A stretch of DNA of 64,000 nucleotides from Tridacna crocea (GCA_943736015.1 OX031068.1:31740296-31804295), one strand, 5' to 3'. Counted from the first letter of the stretch, positions 22,387-33,170 are shown. Notes: generated by a model from the letters alone, not told the origin. A program made the numbers and translations.

Positions 22387-22600
22387 TTAACTCTTTACCA
22401 AACAACAAAATTTTAGACTTGTCCAAATTGAAAGCATTTGCAGATGACAATATAAATGTTGCTCAAAAATTGAAACTTGTTTCCAGCAGGGTAGAAAATA
22501 TTGTGAGAAAAGGAGAAAATGCTGGTTACCAGCACTGATATTTTCTAAAGGCTTCTTTCTCAGAGGCATCAAAAGTAGGGATTGTGTGGTAATGGGTTAA
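22387..22600 (-). mobile_element. Hp1 MITE, right hairpin arm deleted
   Basis: TTAA at both ends. TTACCAGCAC joins directly to the arm A flank. The right TTAA is shared. Confidence 0.85.
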
Positions 22601-22823
22601 CTCTTTACCATATGACAAAATTATGGACTAGTCCAACATGAAAGCATCTGCAGACCACAAATAATTGTGACTCAAATTTTGATGATTGTTATGAGAGAGA
22701 TAAAAACACTGTGGGAAAAGGAGAAAATGCTGGTAACCAGCATTTTCTCCTTTTCCCACAGTGTTTTCTATAGGCTTCCTTTTCAGGGTCGTTTAAAGTC
22801 AGGATTGTGTAGTAGATAGTTAA
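22597..22823 (-). mobile_element. Hp1 MITE, full copy
   Basis: TTAA at both ends, tandem with the previous copy. Paired CACTGTGGG / CCCACAGTG stem variant. Confidence 0.9.
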
Positions 22824-23520
22824 TAGAGATATACAGAGGTAAAAAAAGATAGATGTTTCTGAGGATAACAATATAATTGGGATGTAATAAAATATCTATT
22901 GATCTAAATGTGAATAATATGTTTGGGGTCAGGCATAAAAATTAAGGAAAGATGGGTAACTTGTATCTCACATATATCTTTTTCGCCTTAATCGAAAATA
23001 GCCCATACAATTATGGGTTATTTATCATACATGAAGTATTTAGAAATACTTCTAAAATATAATCAATAATGAAAATTTTTTCCATGAATGGTAATACAAT
23101 AAACAAGAAAATGAAATCAATGACAAGAGAAATTTATTGCTCATGTCTCTAAGAATATTGCTTTGGTAATAACTGGTGAGTACAGTCCATTTATATATAA
23201 ACATACAAAATACATTATACAATTAAATCAACTCTGAACTGAACAAGATACGCTAATCTATTTGTATAAATCAAACTATAACAGAAACACACAAAAATAT
23301 CATTACAGAATCCCTTTATATACATTTATATGTGTAAACAACTTTTCTCACCGTGCAACAGACCTTATTTGAAAACACTGTGGTAAAAAAAGAAATGTGC
23401 ATTATGAATAGGCTCTACTTTTGTCCCAATATACATGTACATGCACTCATGTAATAAACCTTCTTTTATGTTGAATGCCAAGTTATACAGGGATGCTTTC
23501 AAAGAAGTGGTCCTTGTAAA
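22824..23520. other. No gene seen
   Basis: AT-rich sequence with a faint hairpin remnant near 23370 (GAAAACACTGTGG). Confidence 0.4.
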
Positions 23521-23524
23521 TATT

Positions 23525-23655
23525 GCAACTCTTTTTACCACACAATTAAAATTTTAACGACCCTGAAGAATAAAACTTTTGAAAACATTGTGATAACAAG
23601 CATTTTCTCCATTTCCCGCAATACTTTCTTTGCTTTAAAACACAAAATTCACCAT
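23525..23655 (+). mobile_element. Hp1 relic
   Basis: TTTACCACACAATTAA, then a reduced hairpin AACATTGTGATAACAAGC. Confidence 0.55.
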
Positions 23656-23659
23656 TGAA

Positions 23660-23878
23660 AAAATCTGGAAGTGCTCCAATCTACAAGCATTTGAAGATGA
23701 AAATATACATGTATATCATTCTGTTGCTTAAATGTGGGATTTGCCTGTGCAAGGATAGAAAACTTTGGGAAAAAGGAGAAAATGCTGGATACTACCATTT
23801 TCTCCTTTTCCCAAAATGTTTTCAAAAGCCTTCTACTTAAGGGTCATTTAAACGTAGGTTTGTGTGGTAAAGACATAA
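23660..23878 (-). mobile_element. Hp1 MITE, diverged
   Basis: The hairpin stem TTTGGGAAAAAGG opposite CCTTTTCCCAAA is changed in parallel. Arm A ends TGTGGTAAAGACATAA. Confidence 0.7.
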
Positions 23879-23964
23879 TTAATTAGTTACCTGTTAATTA
23901 ACATTAATTAATTAATTAATGGTATAAAGCATGAAAATTGGTTCATGTTAAAAAATGTGTTATA

Positions 23965-24045
23965 GTAGAAGTTCACACAAAGCAATTTCTTCTTTTCACA
24001 ATAAAGTTTTCAAAAGGTTGTCTGCTGCCATAGGGAAAAGTAGTC
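23965..24045. mobile_element. Hp2/Hp3 hairpin remnant
   Basis: AGCAATTTCTTCTTTTCAC and CAAAAGGTTGTCTGCTG resemble the right half of Hp3. Confidence 0.35.
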
Positions 24046-24171
24046 TGCTCATTGGAATGTGTCAGTATTAACATAGCACATGGTTAGCATTTTGATACAG
24101 CAAAGAAACAGTAAAGAAAAATACAGTTGGCCAGAGATAACTGAGAACACTGAAAGTGTGATATGGTTTTT

Positions 24172-24346
24172 ACCGCTCAATGCCAACCTTTGACAACTCT
24201 GGGAAAGAAGACATTGGAAAGCATTGTAAGAAAAGGAGAAAATGCTGGTAACCAGAATTTTCTCCTTTTTCAACAATGATTTCTACCTATTTCAAAGAAC
24301 ATTTTTGCCTTATGAGTCTTATTGAGTTGTTCTAATATAGAGTTAA
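24172..24346 (+). mobile_element. Hp1 MITE, arm B deleted in part
   Basis: Arm A variant TTTACCGCTCAATGCC, imperfect hairpin, ends GAGTTAA. Confidence 0.6.
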
Positions 24347-25062
24347 CCTGTTGCAGCCATAGCTGTGTGAAAAAAAAGTTACAAAAAAAAAGCACTTTCT
24401 GGATTCATAAACTGCAAACTTTACACCCGAATGGTCTGAATTTAAAACTATTGTATAACATAAATTAGTATGCTCTGTCTCTCATCTTGATTATTGTTAT
24501 TAATTTTTTAACAGGCTGAGTTAATAGTTGTTTCCTATTATTGTTTTTTTGTGTACAATTTATATAGGAAATTAAGTATTTTAATGATCCGATGACACTC
24601 GGCATGATTCAAACTTTTAAATTTCAAACGTAATAGTGAAGACCTCGTTCGAGGGTTCCGCCTTTGATGAGACAGCCAATCAGAATCTACATTATCTATA
24701 TAGTCTAATCTGTTCATTTCACGGGAGACACACCTTGATTTGAAAACATTTCGCTGATATGGCGTCCAATCTGGATCTGTTTTCCCTTATATTGATATTC
24801 TTTTATTTAATCACATATTTTTCCGCGAAACAGTATTTTTCCGCTAAATTATTTCATATTAATTAATGTTTTTTTGATGTGACGTCATGTCCATTAATAA
24901 ATGTTATTCCTGAAGATGGCGTTACCCCGAAAAGTTGGATAAAATATTTAATGTTGTTAAACGTGTTGTTTTTTGTTTAATACTTACTTATTTAAAAAAA
25001 AGTTACAGAATACTAGCTTTTCTACATTTCATAATAAACACTCGGATCTATTTACATGTAAA
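24347..25062. other. No gene seen
   Basis: About 700 bp without Hp copies. A CCTGAAGATGGCGTTACCCC motif at 24911 resembles blocks found in retroelement 3' regions. No coding frame was recognised. Confidence 0.35.
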
Positions 25063-25291
25063 TTAACTCTTTATCAAACGACGAAATTTAAGTCAGGTCC
25101 AAATTGAAAGCACATACAGACAAAGAAATCAACCCAAGTCGAAAATTGAAATTTATTTCAAGCAAGGTAGAAAACATTGTGGGAAAAGGAGAAAATGCTG
25201 GTTACCAGCATTTTCTTCTTTTCCCACAATGTTTTCCAAAGGCTTCTATCTCAGGGTCGAAATAACCAGGGATTGTTTGGTAAAGGGTTAA
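25063..25291 (-). mobile_element. Hp1 MITE, full copy
   Basis: TTAA at both ends. The stem is complete, with one mismatch (CTTC). Confidence 0.9.
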
Positions 25292-25394
25292 TGAAATTGC
25301 AAACAGTATCGACCCATATTATCCTGCGCAACCTGTGCAGGCTGAATGGGGTTGAAACTTTTTGCTATACATAAATTTTGGGTATCTCAAAGGA

Positions 25395-25533
25395 TTAGTC
25401 TACCTTCAGATTAATTTGATTATTGTACAAAGTGGAATTTATAGAAGAGTAGAAAATTCTGGAAAAAAGGAGGAAATATTTGTTTCTCTTTTCCAGTAAT
25501 GTTTTCAAAAGATTTCGTCTTCCAGGTTGTTAA
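25395..25533 (-). mobile_element. Hp1 MITE relic
   Basis: Reduced hairpin GGAGGAAATATTTGTTTCTC. Joins the next copy at the TTAA at 25530. Confidence 0.5.
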
Positions 25534-25758
25534 CCCTTTCCCAAACGACAAACTTTTGGACTAGACCAAATTGAAAGCATTTGCAGACGACAATTCAATT
25601 CCTGCTGAAAAGATGATTTCTGTCTATGATAGGGTAGAAAACATTGTGGGAAAAGGAGAAAATGCTGGTTACCAGCATTTTCTCCTTTTCCCACAATGTT
25701 TTCAAAAGGCTACTATTCCAGACCCGTAAAAATCAGGGATTGTTTGGGAAAGGGTTAA
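25530..25758 (-). mobile_element. Hp1 MITE, full copy (TTTCCC-end variant)
   Basis: Ends are CCCTTTCCCAAACGAC and GGGAAAGGG. Nearly identical to the copy at 37589-37817, so this is a distinct young-looking subtype. Confidence 0.92.
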
Positions 25759-25852
25759 TATACAAGAGTGTTTGGTAGAGTTAATAGTTTTCAGTGTTCA
25801 GAATGTTTGAATTTCCTTTACAGTAGAAATGAAAAGAAAAACATAAACATCA

Positions 25853-26083
25853 TTAACCCTTTACCTGATATGCCAATTTGAGGCTCTTCCATTTCAGTAG
25901 CAAATAAAGATATGATGTCAAAAATATGGACAAATGAGGATACAAATATCTGATTGAGTGGAAAACATTGTGGGAAAAAGGAGAAATTGCTCGTTACAAG
26001 CAATTTCTCCTTTTCCCACTATGTCTTTAAAAGCTGTCTGTTGTTGATTCGTCAAAATGAGTATCTATGGAATAAAGGGTTAA
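25853..26083 (+). mobile_element. Hp3 MITE, full copy
   Basis: TTAA-bounded. Starts CCCTTTACCTGATATGCC and ends GAGTATCTATGGAATAAAG. Hairpin apex GCTCGTTACAAGC. Confidence 0.87.
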
Positions 26084-26089
26084 GCACAG

Positions 26090-26212
26090 ACTGGTTTTCC
26101 AGCATCTTTTCCTTACCATTATTTTCTACCCCTTCAAAGAAAAGTTCCGTAATTAGTGCTACACCTAATTTGTTGTCTGCAAATGCTTCCAATTTTGACA
26201 AGTCCTAAAGCA
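26090..26212 (+). mobile_element. Hp1 right-half fragment
   Basis: Hairpin right-arm remnant and arm B (TTGTTGTCTGCAAATGCTTC). Confidence 0.55.
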
Positions 26213-26314
26213 GACAAGTCTCGGCGTTTGCAAACTAGAATAAAAAAAGTACTGAACAATCTCCAGTGGTGAAAAGATACCAGCATTGGGCTATTTGTGA
26301 AGGCTCTGTATTAC

Positions 26315-26542
26315 TTAATTCTTTACCAATCGACAAAATTTTAGACAGGTCCAAATTGAAAGCATTTGCAGACGACAAAATATATGTAACTCAAAATTGA
26401 AATTTGTTTCCAGCATGTTAGAAAACATTGTGGGAAAAGGAGAAAATGCTGGTTACCAGCATTTTCTCCTTTTCCCACAATGTTTTCAAAAGGCTTCTAT
26501 CTCAGGGTCGTTAAAAGTTGGGATTGTGTGGTAAAGAGTTAC
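26315..26542 (-). mobile_element. Hp1 MITE, full copy
   Basis: TTAA on the left, TTAC on the right. Perfect 34-bp stem. Confidence 0.9.
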
Positions 26543-26767
26543 ACCTTTTATCATTCATTTTGAAACAATTTGGAAGCACACTCTTTCGACATGTAACTGG
26601 CTAAAGCTTTTAATATGAAATCAAAATGCATGTATGGACAGTGATGATGAATAAACTGTCTGTGATATGCTGCGATGGAAATATGTGGGTTTAAAAAATG
26701 TGTTTAGAAATCTTCATTGGTATGTAAAAACAAGAGTTGGTCTATCAATATCATGGAAACTTGGCTA

Positions 26768-26955
26768 ACTAGTTACCAAACTTTAAGAGTTTGGAATTAT
26801 CCAAATCCAAACCACAAAAGTAAATGTGGTTCAAATTCGGCAGAAATCATTGTTGGAAAAGGAGAATATGCTGGTTACCAGCATTTTCTCCTTCTTCAAA
26901 AAAGTTTTCCAAAGCGTTATTGCTCAAGGTTGTTCAAATTCTAGCTTGTAAAGTA
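26768..26955 (-). mobile_element. Hp1 MITE, diverged
   Basis: GAATATGCTGGTTACCAGCA apex. The arms are decayed. Confidence 0.6.
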
Positions 26956-26965
26956 AAGGTTTTAT

Positions 26966-27194
26966 TTAACACTTTACCTGTTATGCCAATTTGAGACTCT
27001 TCTATTTTAGCAGCAAATAAAGATATGATGTAAGAAATATGGACAAATGAGGATACAAATATCTGATAAAGTGGAAAACATTGTGGGAAAAGGAGAAATT
27101 GCTCCTTATGAGCAATTTCTCCTTTTCCCATAATGTTTTCAAAAGCTCTGTGTTGTTGATGCGTCAAAATGAGTATCTATGGAGTAAAGGGGTA
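26966..27194 (+). mobile_element. Hp3 MITE, full copy
   Basis: TTAA on the left, GTAA on the right. Stem TGGGAAAAGGAGAAATTGCT pairs with its complement. Body as in the 25853 copy. Confidence 0.87.
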
Positions 27195-27322
27195 AGACAG
27201 ACTGCAGAGTCAAAACACTACTGTTGTCTCTCAAATCACTGGGTTGGTTAATACAGGTGATCTCTAAGAAAGAATCAACTGTATATTGCAGGATAGTATG
27301 TAGAGTTGGACTCTATATCTCA

Positions 27323-27551
27323 TAACCCTGAGTGCTAACAACCTAGAAGAAGTGGCCATTTAAAAACATAGTGGTAAAAGGAGAAAAATACTGGTAACCA
27401 GAATTTTCTCCATTTCTCACAATAATTTCTTCCCATTCAAAGACAGTAATAATCAATTCAGCAACATTTATTTTGTCCCCTGTTAATGCTTTCAATTTAT
27501 TTCAATTTAATTTATTTGCGTCCAAAATTTTGTTGTTTGGTAAAGATTTAA
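27323..27551 (+). mobile_element. Hp1 MITE, diverged
   Basis: Arm A is decayed, the hairpin keeps CTGGTAACCAG, and arm B ends TTTGGTAAAGATTTAA. Confidence 0.7.
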
Positions 27552-27567
27552 TCTTGTTTTTCATTTT

Positions 27568-27781
27568 TTAACTCTTTACCACACGAGAAAAATTTAGACT
27601 GATCCAAACTGAAAGCATTAAAGGTGACTGAAAAATTGAAATTTGTTCTGGGATGGGTAGAAAACACTGTGGGAAAAGGAGAAAATGCTGGTTACCAGCA
27701 TTTTCTCCTTTTCCCACAGTGTTTTCAAAAGGCTTCTTTCTCAGGGGTGTCAAAAGTTGGGATTGTGTGGTAATGGCTTAA
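27568..27781 (-). mobile_element. Hp1 MITE with small arm B deletion
   Basis: TTAA at both ends. Paired CACTGTGGG / CCCACAGTG stem. Tail to tail with the next copy through one TTAA. Confidence 0.9.
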
Positions 27782-28006
27782 CCCATTACCATACAATCCC
27801 TACTTTTGACGCCCCTGAGAAAGAAGCCTTTTGAAAACACTATGTGAAAAGGAGAAAATGCTGGTAACCAGCATTTTTTCCTTTTCCCACAATGTTTTTT
27901 ACCCTTCCCAGAACAAATTTCTATTTTTTAGTCACCTTTATTTTATCTTCTGGAAAAGCTTTCAATTTGGACCAGTCTAAAACTTTCTCGTGTGGTAAAG
28001 AGTTAA
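27778..28006 (+). mobile_element. Hp1 MITE, full copy
   Basis: TTAA at both ends. Arm B carries AATAAA on the minus strand, downstream of the filamin-like stop codon. Confidence 0.9.
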
Positions 28007-28094
28007 AAGACTTATCAAAAATAGAAAATCGATATTCTGCATGTATATTCTTGCTCTAAATCTTGAGTATTTTGGCAATAAATCTGACAACTCT

Positions 28095-28360
28095 ATGATA
28101 ACTTTAAAAAAAGAAAGGAAAAAAAGCAATTTTGTTGAAATGATATCCATCGCCGAAAAAGACCTCCCAGTTGGCAATTTTGCACTGAATCAAGAAAACA
28201 AAAAAATGGTTCTTGGCAGAATGGATTATTGTACACATGTATGAAGTTTCATGAAATTCTGTCCAATGGTATTGGAGATATTCACCTGGACAGACCAAAG
28301 GATGGATGGACATTGCTAAAACTATACCCCTCCGCTTTCGGTGGAGGATAACAAGAAATG
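28095..28360. repeat. Interspersed repeat fragment (CCGAAAAAGACC / GGTGGAGGATAA ends)
   Basis: CGCCGAAAAAGACCTCCC, GAAGTTTCATGAAATTCTG and CCTCCGCTTTCGGTGGAGG match the larger repeat at 39150-40530. Confidence 0.55.
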
Positions 28361-28397
28361 ACTTCTTTTACAATAAAGACTGAAAAGTGTCATCTTG

Positions 28398-28403
28398 TTT
28401 AAT
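28398..28403 (-). promoter_or_regulatory. Candidate polyadenylation signal ATTAAA
   Basis: ATTAAA on the minus strand, 71 bp downstream of the filamin-like stop codon. The nearest canonical AATAAA on this strand found by eye lies inside the Hp1 copy at 27778-28006. Which one is used cannot be told from sequence. Confidence 0.3.
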
Positions 28404-28473
28404 ATCAGCAAAATTTGATAACTTTGGCTATAATCACTACACAATATCGTAATGTCTGAAAAATGTCAAAGAC

Positions 28474-28757
28474 CTAAAGAGTCTCCCTCCACTGCCCATA
28501 CATCATTCTAGGTGTGGGCGCAGCGCTGATCTGACCCCTGTGGCTGCCATGACTGCCCATGGAGTATGAGACATCGTTGAGGACGTGTTCCAGCTCTTCC
28601 TGCGTGTCACAAATATGGATGTGGAACGGGGAACCTGGTACGTCACCTCCCGACCACTTAATGCTGACAATGTACAGTCCACATTCAGTCGGGTCGTAGC
28701 GACAGAGGATAGTTCTGTCTCGTTGACTGTCTCTATACATCTCTACCTGGAAAGCTC
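28474..28757 (-). CDS. Filamin-like gene exon 10 (end of Ig repeat 5, C-terminal tail, stop)
   Basis: 284 nt including the stop, acceptor CCTTTTAAG|GA. It completes repeat 5: AFQVEMYRDSQRDRTILC, RYDPTECGLYIVSIKW and DVPGSPFHIHI. A 46-residue tail follows (CDTQEELEHVLNDVSYSM, Ser/Gly/His-rich, ending QWRETL). Typical filamins end with repeat 24 after a hinge, and this tail is not part of that fold. The VLNDVSYSM segment could be a short helix. The reading frame matches exon 9 exactly. Confidence 0.94.
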
Positions 28758-28798
28758 CTTAAAAGGATAGAAAATACAACAGTCAATCTCCCTGATTG

Positions 28799-29021
28799 TA
28801 TTTAGCCCTTTTTCAAATGACATAATTTTGGATTTTTCAAAACTGAAAGCATTTGCAGACAACAAAATAAATGTGACTGAAATTTAAATTTCAACTGGCA
28901 AGAGCAAAAAATATTGTGGTAAAAGGAGAAAATGCTAGTCACCAACATTACCTCCTTTTCCCACAATGTTTTCAAAAGTCTTCTCCTCCAGGACCCTTAA
29001 AATTGTGTAGCAAAGGTTTAA
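28799..29021 (-). mobile_element. Hp1 MITE, diverged (filamin intron 9)
   Basis: Arm B (AAATGACATAATTTTGG), hairpin with several mismatches, arm A. Lies 42 bp upstream of the exon 10 acceptor. Confidence 0.7.
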
Positions 29022-29427
29022 CAAAAAATCTGTATGAGAGATTATAAATGTCTAAATCAGTCTTACGTACAAGCCCAAAATCAGCCTCAAATTTGAGGCT
29101 ACGGTACTTTTGGATACTGTTATGCAAATGGCTTAATAATGACTGTAATGGGCCATAAATGTCATGGTCAGCCCCTAATCCAAACAGTTCTGTGTGTCTG
29201 ACCCCAGCCCCTCCAAGATCCCTAGAGATAAGATGAACAACTCTGGGTCCTGGCATAACTGCATTGTCAGACCCTTTTTTACCTGTAAAACTTTTCCCTG
29301 TCTCTAAAGGTTTTGAAACACACAAAAAGGCAAGATTGACAAGACAGGCGATTAAAAATTGAGCTATGAAACAACATTTTTTACATTTTTTAAATACCTG
29401 ATTAAAGTCTACCAAGTATTCAATCAA
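28972..29427 (-). other. Unexplained 151-codon open frame in filamin intron 9
   Basis: The longest open frame in the window apart from exon 1. The middle (MPGPRVVHLISRDLGGAG, then FGLGADHDIYGPLQSLLS) looks protein-like. The C-terminal end runs into an Hp1 relic at 28799-29021. A TTTTACAG|GT acceptor-like site lies inside it. I do not recognise a domain. It could be a chance frame, a cassette exon or a relic. Confidence 0.2.
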
Positions 29428-29639
29428 AAATACATTTTGATAAAGAAATTAATGCTTGTTATAATCAACATCACTCTCCTGCATCTTTTTTTTTTTTAAT
29501 ATCATAGGACTGAAAGTCTTGATAAGCGTGTTGTCAGAATGCCTCAGATTATGCTTTGACCATTCATTTTTGTGCTAGATTTAACTATGGCTCCATTAAT
29601 GTACAAACATTTACTGTATTTATAAGTAAAAGTACTTGT

Positions 29640-29800
29640 AGAGATACAGTCGAATCTGAGTTAGCGGTCATATGTGCATAGCGGCCAATCTGTGATTAAC
29701 GGTCAGTTCAGGCCCGCCCGTGCATATGAGCTCTTTAAAAGTAACTTAATTAACGGTAAACTGTAATATGTGGTCAGCGGTCATCTTTGAAGATCTTAAT
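29640..29800. repeat. AGCGGTCA-type repeat
   Basis: ACAGTCGAATCTGAGTTAGC and several GCGGTCA/ACGGTCA motifs. A related inverted copy lies at about 30945-31040 (AAGCAGCCAACTGTCG). Confidence 0.4.
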
Positions 29801-30745
29801 TGCACTTAAAGCATATCCCATAAAGTGGTCACGCGACCCGACTAATTGCTTGCAGGTGGTGTGAAAAAAATAAATGACACGTCTGGCTTCGTGTGCATAA
29901 ACCGCGACGCTACCAATCAACATGTGTGATAAACAGTTAAACTTCATAGTGTAGATGTACACTTTGCATAAAGGGTATTATATCGGGCTAATCTTTGCTA
30001 TTCGATCGGCAGATAGATGCTGCTTCCCCAGTGATTTACATTACAAGTGAAAACGAGGTCACCAATAATTTCCAAAATGGCGTTGAGTACTGTAATTTGT
30101 TTAAATTTTGAGACAGTAACAATAATTTTTCTTTTTCGTGTCGCAATACTTTGGTCTACAAAAAATTATTATTTTGTAGACTGTTCCAAAACTTATGGTC
30201 AAACAAGACAATCTGTCGTACTGAAAGTCACTGGCTAACCCGTCGAATATTGCTGACGTTGAACGTCAGTGATGTCAGGTTTGCAGGTTGTCTATTTTTA
30301 GACTGATTGGAATTCCACCGATCAGTTTGAGCACTGAGAGTTTAAAACTGCGCTTTTTCTCAACGATTTCGTTGTTTATTAACTTTTCGCTCATCATTGT
30401 ATGCACTTGGGATCGCGATGAAGATGTTATTTTGCGTTTGCAGTTAAAATTTACAACAAATTTTACCTGCTTAATGTATGTGAGGTGAACGACGTTAATT
30501 CCATTTTGACAAGTACCTGCTCGGACCGTTCCCAAATTTGATTGGTTCGTCGATCTTCGATCGATTAACCTTGGGTAAATCTGTGTACCTTTATTTCTAT
30601 TTATAAACAAAGAACTTGATTGACCTAAAATACACGTGTGTCAACTCTGTCAACTTCGGATGTACACACGTTATACACGTTATCGGGTCTTGGATAGAAG
30701 TTGTACAAACGAAATCTGGTACTGATTACAATAAGAATGTATAGT
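29801..30745. other. No gene seen (filamin intron 9)
   Basis: Overlapping open frames on both strands at 30275-30610 have no recognisable domain. Small palindrome GACGTTGAACGTC at 30254. Confidence 0.35.
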
Positions 30746-30749
30746 AGAG

Positions 30750-30945
30750 AAAGACTGGAAAAGGAGAAAGAGCTCATGAGGAAATATTTCTTTTATTTTC
30801 ATTCCACAATGTTTTCAAAAGTTATCATCAGCAGTGGAATTAACAAAATTTTGGACTTGTCCAAATTGCAAGCTTTTGCAATCAACAATACTAATGTGAT
30901 TGAAAATTTTAAATTTGTTTGAAAGGATAGAAAAAATTTCTGCTA
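30750..30945. mobile_element. Rearranged Hp1 fragments
   Basis: A hairpin remnant (CACAATGTTTTCAAAAG) is followed by arm B (GGACTTGTCCAAATTGCAAG), out of the normal order. Confidence 0.5.
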
Positions 30946-31169
30946 ATCTGATCTGTGTTAAGCAGCCAACTGTCGTATGCAGCCACTTTTGGCTTGTCCC
31001 TTGGTTGGCTGCTTAAGACAGTTTCGACTGTACTTCTGTCACAAATCCTTGCCAGTGTAAGTGTATTTCCACTACCTCTGAAGGTTATGCAAACGTATTT
31101 TTGCTTAAAAAACATATGTTTTGCTCAATGAGCAAAGTATGTTCTAAGAAAAGATCAAACCTTTACACA

Positions 31170-31257
31170 TTAACCCATTACCACACAATCCCGACTTTCA
31201 ACGACCCTGAGAGATAAGCCTTATGAAAACATTGTGGGAAAAGGAGAAAATGCTGGT
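31170..31257 (+). mobile_element. Hp1 MITE, left half only
   Basis: TTAACCCATTACCACACAAT through to GAGAAAATGCTGGTGAC, then breaks off at the apex. Confidence 0.8.
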
Positions 31258-31379
31258 GACACTTACCCCCTAAGCTGAAAATCTGGGGTTAGATTTCAGG
31301 TTATGACATTAATGGTTCCCAACTAGTGCAGAACCAATCAATATTGATGATTTGCAGCATAAAAGGCTGTTTTACTAAG

Positions 31380-31500
31380 ATATATACGTAAATTTACAAC
31401 TTGGAATCTTTAAAAAGCTGAAACAGCAGCCTAAAGTGACTCTGATCGGACAATTTTAAAGACACAATTTTTTGTGTCATGGGTTTCCAGGCTTTTTTTT
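31380..31500. repeat. Dispersed repeat shared with 6625 and 10655
   Basis: GTGTCATGGGTTTCC and CCTAAAGTGACTCTGATCGG are inverted matches to the blocks at 10660-10760 and 6625-6735. Confidence 0.5.
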
Positions 31501-33170
31501 TTTGCACCAATCAAATTTTCATATTTGTTTATATTTCTGGATAGGTATTCCCGCATGATTTGATATAAATTTGTAATTAAGGAAAAGAAGTAATTTCAAA
31601 ACCTTTCATTTTACACAAGATTAGCAGATGATGGTCTTTTGGTCCATGTATATGCATTGTCTTAAGATCTTGCGAGTAATCAAAATTTGTTACTTAAATT
31701 TCAATTCTCTAACTTGATTTATGCAATAATTTATGTTCGTGGGAACACTGTATCAATATCTCGGAGAGTGACTCGATCAGGAAAGAGAAGGTTCTAATCA
31801 TAGATGGATAGACGGTTTGACCAGTACTTAAACCAGTGCCGCCTCTTCTGTTTCTTGATCGCTTGCTGTTATGACTGTGTCGCAAGTGTTGTGGATCATT
31901 TTCTGACCAAAAAAAGCTCTGGAGAGATGATTGCTTAGCCATTGTGGTTTCTACTTTCCGTTTCAATTCCGCATTGAGTGGTTTTTGGGTATTATTCCAC
32001 AGCTTATAAAAAAAAAAGTTTATAAAACCAGTCAACATGACTGTGGTACAAAATCTGTACATGTTTATGGACTACCTACGTAGTCAAACCGTGTCGGACA
32101 AAAAGTTTCTGTATTTGGTACTGACAAAATTTAACTCCAGCCGTATTTGCAGAAATGCAGTCCGTAAATTACGGCTTCACGGAAGCTATCTGGAGCACTG
32201 CACCAAATAAAACCATTAATACTCAATAGATCAATGTGTCTGATTAGTCATTGTATTATTTTGTGACAATTAATGAAAACAAAGTTTTGACAATCAAATA
32301 TACCCTGTCAATGAACAGAGACACCATTGTGGGGGCTGATGAGGGATTTATGGGTCAACTAATGCACTTCAAAGAGATAAATAAATAGCAGTTGAAGATA
32401 TGGAACCTAGGCTAGCAGTGTTGTATCATCATAATTCTCATTTAAACCATGATGAAAATGAAACTAGGGAAATATTTTGGGTAATACTAGATGTCATCTA
32501 GTTATAAGTGCTGAGCAAATCTTTTTTACTACACCTTTCCGGTCATCAGCCCTATCGTCCATTATCGATTATCAAAAAATATTTGGTCAGATGTGCGACA
32601 AATCCTTTGTTCTGATACTTTTAACAACAAACTTTTCGTCCATTATCACTGTGTCCCCTTGATACCAACTTTGTAATAAGCCTATGTATAGCCAAAAGCA
32701 ATGAAACCTAAGTAAAGTTTATATTTTATACATCATCAATATTGGCAGTAGCAAGATATATTAAAGACTTGGTTGTTGGGTTAAAGTTCAGTTTGATTAT
32801 CATTTTGTCTTGGTTTCCCTTATGATGTTTCTGTCTTTAATGAACTTTCACGCCTGTCTCCCTTACGAATGCCTGGTTTACTGCTCCATCAGTAACTGTT
32901 ATCTAAGACTAGGCCATAATTTCAAACCATTGTTAATTTAGAATCATTACGAAACTTTGTCTGAATCTGACATAATCCAGGCCTAAATGAGATACAAGAC
33001 TTCAGTAGCCCCCATACCCTAAGAAAGCATCATTTGATCAATTGGACGGTCATGTAGTTTCTGATGACACAGCAATGTATATCATTTTACAAAGTCCATT
33101 TTCAAACTTTCCTAGTAGAGTTTACTTGCCAGCTGTCAAAGATCAACTTTCCCTCTCATGTAGAAACAAG
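31501..33170. other. Intronic sequence without Hp copies
   Basis: Apart from the MAKQ open frame (31709-32062), no gene or strong repeat is seen in these 1.7 kb. Confidence 0.4.
31709..32062 (-). pseudogene. Open frame with a MAKQSSLQSFF motif, possible transposase-type relic
   Basis: A 117-codon open frame. An internal Met begins MAKQSSLQSFFWSEND, followed by a basic Arg/Ser stretch. Proteins starting M(P/S/A)KQxxLxxFF are common among domesticated or transposon-borne hAT/zinc-finger proteins, so this may be the 5' remnant of such an element. No further transposase sequence is visible. It lies in intron 9 of the filamin-like gene, on the same strand. Confidence 0.25.

Noticed and set aside
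30275-30610. 111-codon minus-strand frame
   Set aside because: Overlaps an equally long opposite-strand frame; no domain and no splice context.
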